NCBI GenBank assembly: GCA_033764265.1
Contig: JANRJB010000369.1
Location: 1 to 6,486, forward strand
From: VGEM01 sp033764265
GTDB taxonomy: Bacteria > Pseudomonadota > Alphaproteobacteria > Rhodospirillales > Rhodospirillaceae
Length of the DNA: 6,486 bases
Reading direction: 5' to 3'
The notes beneath the pieces were generated by a model. The model ran no database searches, was not told the DNA's origin, and saw nothing but the letters and a program-made list of their open reading frames with translations. Shown here one piece after another: positions 1 through 4,437 of the stretch. The position numbers were made by a program, and so were the translations under genes. Numbering within the stretch: position 1 is the stretch's first letter; every line of letters starts with the position of its first letter.

Positions 1-11
1 AACGGGGTGGG

Positions 12-2441
12 TCAGTACAGCCCGCCGACCGACGGCTGGTCGGTCAGCGCCGCCTCGGCGTTGTTCTCGGCCGCGCCCATGATGGTCGACTGGCCGAACG
101 GCGAGGTGCCGGGCTTGAACGCTTCCAGGATGGCGTTGCGCTGGCCGGGCATGGCGGGCTTGCCGGTGTCGGGGTCGACGCGCACCAGCGTCACGCCCGG
201 CGGCACGCGGAACGGCGTGGCCGGCTTGCCGGCCAGCGCCTCGATCATGAAGTCGCGGAAGATCGGCGCGGCCACCGCGCCGCCGGTCTCGCGCGGGCCC
301 AGCGTGCGCGGCTCGTCGAAGCCGACGAACACGCCGACCGCCAGGTCGGGCGAGAAGCCGACGAACCAGGTGTCGAAGGCGTCGTTGCTGGTGCCGGTCT
401 TGCCGGCGAGCGGTTTTCCCACGGCGGCCACCGCCCGGCCGGTGCCGCGCTCGACCACGCCTTCCAGCAGGTGCACGACCTGATAGGCGCTGGCCGGATC
501 GGCGATCTGCTCGCGGGTGTCGGGCAGCACCGGCAGCACGTCGGCATCGGCGTCCTCGCCGGTGCAGGCCAGGCACGGGCGCCGGTCGCGGCGTTCGACC
601 GTCCGGCCGTCGCGGTCTTGAATCCTGTCGATCAGCGTCGGCGTCACCTTCTTGCCGCCGTTGACCAGCATGCCGTAGGCCGCGGTCAGGCGCAGGACGG
701 TGGTGACTTCCGATCCCAGCGACGCGGCCAGCGTGCCGGGCCATTGATCGACGATGCCGAAGCGCTGCGCGGTCGCGCCCACCCGGTCGATGCCGACCGC
801 CTGGGCCAACCGCACGGTCATCAGGTTCTGCGACTTCTCGATGCCTTTGCGCAGACTGGCGAGGCCGAGATATTCCGAGGTGTAGTTCTTGGGCTTCCAC
901 TTGGGCAGACCGGGGCCCTGGTCCATCACGAACGGCGCATCGAGGATCAGGGTGGACGGCGTGTAGCCCGCTTCCATGGCGGTGAGATAGACGAACGGCT
1001 TGAAGGCCGAGCCGGGCTGGCGCAGCGCCTGCGTGGCGCGGTTGAATTCCGAGCGCGCGTAGACGAAGCCGCCGTCGAGCGCGAAGACACGGCCGGTGTG
1101 CGGGTCCACCGCCACCACCGCGCCGTCGGCCTGGGGGATCTGCCGCAGCGCATAGCCGATCGACTGGCCCGCGTCGGGCTGGCCCGCCTCGACCAGCGGC
1201 TCGACGAACACGATGTCGCCGGGGCGCACCACCTGGCCGACCTGGGTGACGCGCTCGCCCACGGTCTGATCGGGCTTCCACGGCCGCGCCCAGGTCACGC
1301 CCGCCAGCGGCAGCGTGCCGGTGGTGCCGTCGGCGAAGTTGAGATCGGCCTTGGCCGCGTCGACGTCGCCGACGGCGGCCAGCCGCCAGGCCGCGGGCAG
1401 ACCGGCCGGCACCTTGACCGCGTCGAGCTGCACGCGCGGATCGGCGCCGGGCGAGCCGCTGGCGACCGGTCCGCGCCAGCCGTGGCGCAGGTCGTAGGCC
1501 ATCAGGCCGTGCTGCAAGGCGCGCGTCGCCATCGCCTGCATGTCGGGTTCGAGCGAGGTGCGCACCGCCAGCCCGCCCTTGTACAACGCGTCGTCGCCGT
1601 AGCGGCGGGCGAGATCGCGGCGCACTTCCTCGGCGAAGAACTCGCCGCCGGCGATGTTGACGCTGGTGCGGCGCTTGCGCGCGATCAGCGGTTCGGTGCG
1701 CGCCGCGGCGGCGGCGGCGGCATCGATGCGGCCGTCCTCGACCAGCCGGCCGACCACGTAGTCGCGCCGTTCGCGCGCGCCGGCCGGGTTGCGGTCGGGG
1801 TGATAGTTGTTGGGCGCCTTGGCCAGGCCCGCCAGATACGCCGCCTCGGACACGGTCAGTTCATCGAGCGACTTGTCGAAGTAGCTGCGCGCGGCCGACG
1901 CCACGCCGTAGGAGCCGCCGCCCAGGTAAATCTCGTTCAGGTAAAGCTCCAGGATGTGATCCTTCGAGAAGGTCTGCTCCAGCCGCACCGCCAAAATCTG
2001 CTCGCGGATCTTGCGGTCGAAGCTGTACTCGTTGCCGAGCAGGAAGTTCTTGGCCACCTGCTGGGTGATGGTCGACGCGCCGACCATGCGCCGGCCATCC
2101 ATCTGCCGCCCGATGTTGGTCACCACCGCCGACACGATGCCGGCGAAATCGATGCCGTGGTGCGAGTAGAACGTCTTGTCCTCGGCCGACAGGAACGCGT
2201 CGATGACGCGGCGGGGAATGTCCTCGATCGGCACGAACACGCGGCCCTCGACCGCGTACTCGTGCAACAGCTGGCCGTCGCCGGCGTAGACGCGGGTGGT
2301 GACCGGCGGCTCGTAGGTGGCGAGCTGGCGGTGGTCGGGCAGGCCGCGGCCGAACTCGTAGAACGCCCAGATGATGCCGGCGCCGGCGATGAACACGCCG
2401 AACAACAAGACGCTGGTCAGGATGGCGAGCAGGCGCAGCAT
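12..2441 (-). CDS. mrcA: Penicillin-binding protein 1A, bifunctional transglycosylase/transpeptidase
   Basis: Class A PBP (809 aa) that polymerises lipid II into glycan strands and cross-links stem peptides on the periplasmic face of the inner membrane. Residues 5-28 form one N-terminal membrane anchor. The GT51 domain (about 55-235) shows EDKTFYSHHG with catalytic Glu87, GASTITQQ at 122-128 and the ELYLNEIYLG motif near 165-174. An OB-like linker follows (about 318-430). The transpeptidase domain has SAFK (Ser478 nucleophile, Lys481), SQN at 537-539 and KTGT at 681-684, so both active sites look intact. A Cys-x-x-Cys (623-626) lies in the transpeptidase region. The polar tail after 775 looks disordered. 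Length is normal for PBP1A (also called ponA). ATG at 2441 is the first possible start: an in-frame TGA lies 27 nt upstream with no ATG, GTG or TTG between. No clear Shine-Dalgarno precedes it. It lies 111 bp downstream of the amidase gene on the same strand. In many alphaproteobacteria prfB follows next, but the window ends first. Confidence 0.97.
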   Translation of the reverse strand: MLRLLAILTSVLLFGVFIAGAGIIWAFYEFGRGLPDHRQLATYEPPVTTRVYAGDGQLLHEYAVEGRVFVPIEDIPRRVIDAFLSAEDKTFYSHHGIDFAGIVSAVVTNIGRQMDGRRMVGASTITQQVAKNFLLGNEYSFDRKIREQILAVRLEQTFSKDHILELYLNEIYLGGGSYGVASAARSYFDKSLDELTVSEAAYLAGLAKAPNNYHPDRNPAGARERRDYVVGRLVEDGRIDAAAAAAARTEPLIARKRRTSVNIAGGEFFAEEVRRDLARRYGDDALYKGGLAVRTSLEPDMQAMATRALQHGLMAYDLRHGWRGPVASGSPGADPRVQLDAVKVPAGLPAAWRLAAVGDVDAAKADLNFADGTTGTLPLAGVTWARPWKPDQTVGERVTQVGQVVRPGDIVFVEPLVEAGQPDAGQSIGYALRQIPQADGAVVAVDPHTGRVFALDGGFVYARSEFNRATQALRQPGSAFKPFVYLTAMEAGYTPSTLILDAPFVMDQGPGLPKWKPKNYTSEYLGLASLRKGIEKSQNLMTVRLAQAVGIDRVGATAQRFGIVDQWPGTLAASLGSEVTTVLRLTAAYGMLVNGGKKVTPTLIDRIQDRDGRTVERRDRRPCLACTGEDADADVLPVLPDTREQIADPASAYQVVHLLEGVVERGTGRAVAAVGKPLAGKTGTSNDAFDTWFVGFSPDLAVGVFVGFDEPRTLGPRETGGAVAAPIFRDFMIEALAGKPATPFRVPPGVTLVRVDPDTGKPAMPGQRNAILEAFKPGTSPFGQSTIMGAAENNAEAALTDQPSVGGLY

Positions 2442-2479
2442 GGGGCGGATCGATTTACCGGGTCCGGGTCAGTCGGGAG

Positions 2480-2488
2480 ATTCTAGCA
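2480..2488 (-). promoter_or_regulatory. Extended -10 promoter of the PBP1A gene
   Basis: Read on the minus strand, TG-C-TAGAAT gives an extended -10 element (TG at 2487-2488, TAGAAT at 2480-2485, five of six matches to TATAAT). No convincing -35 is found 16-18 bp upstream, as expected for an extended -10 promoter. The predicted start of transcription is near 2473, leaving a short leader of about 32 nt before the ATG at 2441. A GANTC site (2479-2483) overlaps the -10. It would allow expression independent of the upstream amidase gene. Assigned by eye only. Confidence 0.5.
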
Positions 2489-2552
2489 TATTCGGCCGGG
2501 CGCAGTTTCGGCACAAATATGGGGATTTCGCGGCGAAAAAGCCGCCTTGGCC

Positions 2553-3854
2553 CTAAGTTCGCTTGGCGACCTGGACTTGCGCGAAGTAGCGGTCGAGCGC
2601 ACGCACCACCGCGCCCATCAGCTTGCCGCGGTAAGCTTCTTTCCGCAGCGCCGCCTCGTCCTCGCGGTTGGACAGATAGCCCATCTCGACCAGCACCGAA
2701 GGAATGTCGGGCGCTTTCAGCACGGCGAAGCCGGCGAAGCGGTGGGTGTTGCGCAGCAGCTTCACCTCGCGCCCCAGCTCCTTGATGATCTCCGCGGCCA
2801 TGCGCGAGGCCAGGTTCATGCTTTCGCGCTGGGCCAGGTCGATCAGGATGTTGCGCACTTCCTGGGTCTCGTGGCTGAGGTCCATGCCGATGATCAGGTC
2901 GGCCTTGTTCTCGGCTTCGGCCAGCGTCGCGGCCTCGCTGTCCGAGGCTTTTTCCGACAGCGTGTAGACCGACAGCCCGCGCACGCCGCGATCGCGCACC
3001 GAATCCGCGTGCAGCGAGATGAAGGCGTCGGCCGGGGCGTGGCGGGCGATCTCGATGCGCTGGCGCAGGCCGAGCGAGGTGTCGCGGGCGCGCGTCAAGA
3101 CGGCGCGATAGCGGCCGGTGGCCTCGAGCTTGGCTTTCAGTTGCTGCGCGGCCGACAGCGTGATGGCTTTTTCGTAGATGCCGCTCAGGCCGACCGCGCC
3201 GGGGTCGATGCCGCCGTGGCCGGGGTCGATGGCGATCACCAGCTTCTGTTTGCCCGCGGACGGATCGCGCAGCTTGATCGGCGCGGGTTGGGCCGACGGC
3301 GCCGCCGCGATGGTGGCGGACCCGGCCGGACCGCCGGCGATGGCGATCGGGTTGTTGGGGCCGAACGCCACGGCCGCATCGCCCGGCGCAGACGGCGCCA
3401 GATCGAACACCAGCCGCCACGGCGTCGCGCCGGTCGGGGCCAGCATGAAGGCCCGCGCCGGACTCACCGGCCCGGCCAAGTCAGCCACGATCCGCGCATG
3501 ACCGGGCTGAAACTCGCCAGCGCGCACGGCCTTGATCAGCGCCGAGGCGGCCGGCGCCTCGGGCGCGCCCTCCGGCCACACCAGGCCGCCCAGGTCGATC
3601 ACCAGGCGCGACGGGGCCTCGAGCAGGAAGGCCGAGACTTGCGAGAGTTCGGGTAACTCAACCACCAGCCGCGTGAACGGGCCGTGATCGTGAACCCGCA
3701 CACCCGCCGCCGGCCCAGTGGCGGCAGAACCAGCGGCGGCCAGCGCCGGCAGGCCGGTTCCGCCAATCAGTGCCAGGGACCCGCCGATGGCGGTCCGCCG
3801 GCCGATGACGGCGGTCCTCAGGTGCTGGCGATCGTCCTTGTCTCGCACGGCCAT
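2553..3854 (-). CDS. amiC: Periplasmic N-acetylmuramoyl-L-alanine amidase (AMIN + Amidase_3, AmiC-like)
   Basis: Zinc amidase of 433 aa that cleaves the bond between N-acetylmuramic acid and L-alanine of the stem peptide, used for septal peptidoglycan splitting. The N-terminus carries a twin-arginine-like signal: GRR at 18-20, then a hydrophobic stretch to an ALA-A site near 38-41; E. coli AmiA and AmiC are also Tat substrates. An AMIN-type domain (about 50-152) probably directs septal or wall binding. The catalytic Amidase_3 domain (about 203-424) shows zinc ligands His213 (DPGHGG), Glu228 (YEKA) and His282 (SLHAD), and catalytic Glu390 (VLVEMGYLSN). Residues about 299-337 match the position of the regulatory helix that blocks the active site in AmiB/AmiC until an EnvC/NlpD-type LytM activator acts. 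The frame is open to a TTG at 3947, but that would add 31 residues before the signal sequence, so ATG at 3854 is preferred; a GTG at 3896 is also possible. The Shine-Dalgarno is weak. The stop is TAG. Confidence 0.94.
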   Translation of the reverse strand: MAVRDKDDRQHLRTAVIGRRTAIGGSLALIGGTGLPALAAAGSAATGPAAGVRVHDHGPFTRLVVELPELSQVSAFLLEAPSRLVIDLGGLVWPEGAPEAPAASALIKAVRAGEFQPGHARIVADLAGPVSPARAFMLAPTGATPWRLVFDLAPSAPGDAAVAFGPNNPIAIAGGPAGSATIAAAPSAQPAPIKLRDPSAGKQKLVIAIDPGHGGIDPGAVGLSGIYEKAITLSAAQQLKAKLEATGRYRAVLTRARDTSLGLRQRIEIARHAPADAFISLHADSVRDRGVRGLSVYTLSEKASDSEAATLAEAENKADLIIGMDLSHETQEVRNILIDLAQRESMNLASRMAAEIIKELGREVKLLRNTHRFAGFAVLKAPDIPSVLVEMGYLSNREDEAALRKEAYRGKLMGAVVRALDRYFAQVQVAKRT

Positions 3855-3909
3855 CCCCTGCTCGCGACCCCCGAACCGGCCCGGCGCGCAACCCACGCGG
3901 GCTGTGGAC

Positions 3910-3938
3910 AATCTGCCAGACTCGCCGATTCGACGCAA
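3910..3938 (-). promoter_or_regulatory. Weak candidate promoter for the amidase gene
   Basis: On the minus strand TTGCGT (3933-3938) is followed after 17 bp by CAGATT (3910-3915), 56 bp before the preferred ATG. The -35 has the conserved TTG, but the -10 matches only three of six positions, so this is tentative. Its main interest is position: two GANTC sites fall in the spacer, one lies just upstream of the -35, and a DnaA-box-like 9-mer overlaps the -10. If it is real, the amidase must start downstream of 3910, which excludes the TTG at 3947. Confidence 0.22.
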
Positions 3939-3943
3939 GAATC
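3919..3943. promoter_or_regulatory. Cluster of three GANTC (CcrM-type) methylation sites
   Basis: GACTC (3919-3923), GATTC (3927-3931) and GAATC (3939-3943) lie within 25 bp in the divergent region, 65-89 bp ahead of the preferred amidase start. GANTC is the target of CcrM, the cell-cycle-regulated adenine methylase of most Alphaproteobacteria. At this base composition such a site is expected only about once per 300-350 bp, and those I found elsewhere in the window are scattered. The sites are directly visible; a role in transcription is inferred. Confidence 0.5.
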
Positions 3944-4008
3944 TCAATGGGTTAGAGATATGCCGGCGAAACCGTAAAAAATCTCCTAAGGCCGCGCCAA
4001 TTCAGTTT

Positions 4009-4036
4009 TTGCATTCCAGCGAAAAGCCGTTATGGT
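4009..4036 (+). promoter_or_regulatory. Candidate sigma70-type promoter for rne
   Basis: TTGCAT (4009-4014) and TATGGT (4031-4036) are separated by 16 bp in a locally A/T-richer patch. The -35 keeps the TTG and the -10 matches four of six positions. The predicted start near 4043 would give rne a leader of about 395 nt, close to the long (about 360 nt) rne leader of E. coli. It is the best pair I found by eye in the gap, but not a strong one. Confidence 0.35.
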
Positions 4037-4058
4037 GCGATTGGCGCTGGCCAATCGC
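4037..4058. other. Perfect 9-bp inverted repeat, 4-nt loop (hairpin A)
   Basis: The arms 4037-4045 and 4050-4058 are exact reverse complements around a GCTG loop. The repeat abuts the candidate rne -10 and covers the predicted start site, so it could be an operator for a dimeric regulator or the first stem of the rne leader. No T-run follows on either strand, so it is not an intrinsic terminator. Confidence 0.55.
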
Positions 4059-4081
4059 GGACGCGTGAACACAGCGCGGGG

Positions 4082-4118
4082 GGATCGTTCAGAAGTCATT
4101 GAATTGACTTAGCGATCC
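4082..4118 (+). other. Two-tier stem-loop in the rne leader (hairpin B)
   Basis: Outer arms GGATCG (4082-4087) and CGATCC (4113-4118) pair exactly, as do inner arms AAGTCA (4093-4098) and TGACTT (4105-4110). The terminal loop is TTGAAT; an asymmetric internal loop of 5 and 2 nt separates the tiers. The stem is less GC-dominated than its surroundings, which makes chance pairing less likely. There is no trailing T-tract. Confidence 0.5.
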
Positions 4119-4159
4119 GATCTCGACGCCAAACTCCTCAAATCCCGGTCGCCAGCCTT

Positions 4160-4218
4160 CCAGTGCGCATCTGCGCGATTTGCGACGCATTGCGTCCGTC
4201 GCGCGGACCCGGCACTGG
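4160..4218 (+). other. Three-tier long stem-loop in the rne leader (hairpin C)
   Basis: Three nested pairings share one axis: CCAGTGC (4160-4166) with GCACTGG (4212-4218); CTGCGCGA (4171-4178) with TCGCGCGG (4199-4206), including one G-T wobble; and GACGC (4184-4188) with GCGTC (4192-4196) around a 3-nt loop. The total is 20 base pairs with small internal loops, a shape compatible with a regulatory RNA element. Confidence 0.5.
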
Positions 4219-4249
4219 CTCCAGGACATATTGAGGCGCACGTGATCAG

Positions 4250-4298
4250 CCACGCATTCGCGAACCAGACCGGACTTCCGCTCGGTTCGCCGTCGTGG
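4250..4298 (+). other. Multi-tier stem-loop in the rne leader (hairpin D)
   Basis: CCACG (4250-4254) pairs with CGTGG (4294-4298), GCGAACC (4260-4266) with GGTTCGC (4284-4290), and a small CGG/CCG stem (4271-4273 with 4278-4280) closes the apex. The internal loops are asymmetric. It lies about 140 nt ahead of the rne start codon. Confidence 0.45.
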
Positions 4299-4318
4299 AC
4301 CGCAGGTGCGCGGAATTC

Positions 4319-4340
4319 GGCGCCGGACGCTGCCGGCGCC
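4319..4340 (+). other. Perfect 8-bp all-GC stem-loop in the rne leader (hairpin E)
   Basis: GGCGCCGG (4319-4326) and CCGGCGCC (4333-4340) are exact reverse complements around a 6-nt ACGCTG loop. This is the strongest short stem in the gap. The bases after it (CTTCGATCTGG) contain no T-run, so an attenuator-type terminator is not supported. Confidence 0.5.
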
Positions 4341-4422
4341 CTTCGATCTGGACTGACTTCACCCTTCGCACCAACCGCCAGCGGTCTTGGGACGCCACAG
4401 CGCGCGTCGGCCGCGGCCACAT

Positions 4423-4427
4423 GGAGA
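4423..4427 (+). promoter_or_regulatory. Ribosome binding site of rne
   Basis: GGAGA lies 10 nt before the ATG at 4438, in an A/T-richer patch between the last GC-rich leader sequence and the start codon. It supports ATG 4438 over the in-frame ATG at 4450. Confidence 0.65.
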
Positions 4428-4437
4428 TACTACGTCA

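Larger units (their letters stand above)
4043..4437 (+). promoter_or_regulatory. Putative long structured 5' leader of rne
   Basis: The 583 bp between the amidase start (3854) and rne (4438) hold no credible gene: the short open frames on both strands have no recognisable protein features. The part on the rne side contains separate inverted repeats at 4082-4118, 4160-4218, 4250-4298 and 4319-4340, following hairpin A at 4037-4058. The last 17 nt before the start codon are A/T-richer and appear free of strong pairing, leaving the ribosome site exposed. In enterobacteria RNase E represses itself by binding hairpins in a roughly 360-nt leader and triggering decay of its own mRNA. A similar role here is inferred from length, position and folding potential, not from sequence similarity. 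The 5' end depends on the tentative promoter. High GC raises the chance of fortuitous stems. Confidence 0.4.

Noticed and set aside
1702..1722. GCG/GCC triplet run within the PBP1A gene
   Set aside because: It only encodes an alanine run (residues 241-247) after the transglycosylase domain, which is common in high-GC genes.
471..2486. 671-codon open frame on the plus strand opposite the PBP1A gene
   Set aside because: It is the antisense shadow of a gene with strong GC3 bias; the product is Ala/Arg/Gly/His-rich without domain motifs, and the minus-strand frame has all PBP1A motifs.
2530..2545. Stem-loop GCGGC/GCCGC after the amidase stop as an intrinsic terminator
   Set aside because: The stem is only 5 bp, its T-run is in the loop rather than after the stem on the minus strand, and none follows on the plus strand.
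2547..3656. 369-codon open frame on the plus strand opposite the amidase gene
   Set aside because: Compositional shadow of the amidase gene with no recognisable domain.
4104..4132. TTGACT at 4104-4109 as a -35 element for rne
   Set aside because: It is a good -35 hexamer but no acceptable -10 lies 16-18 bp downstream, and the bases are part of the inner arm of hairpin B.
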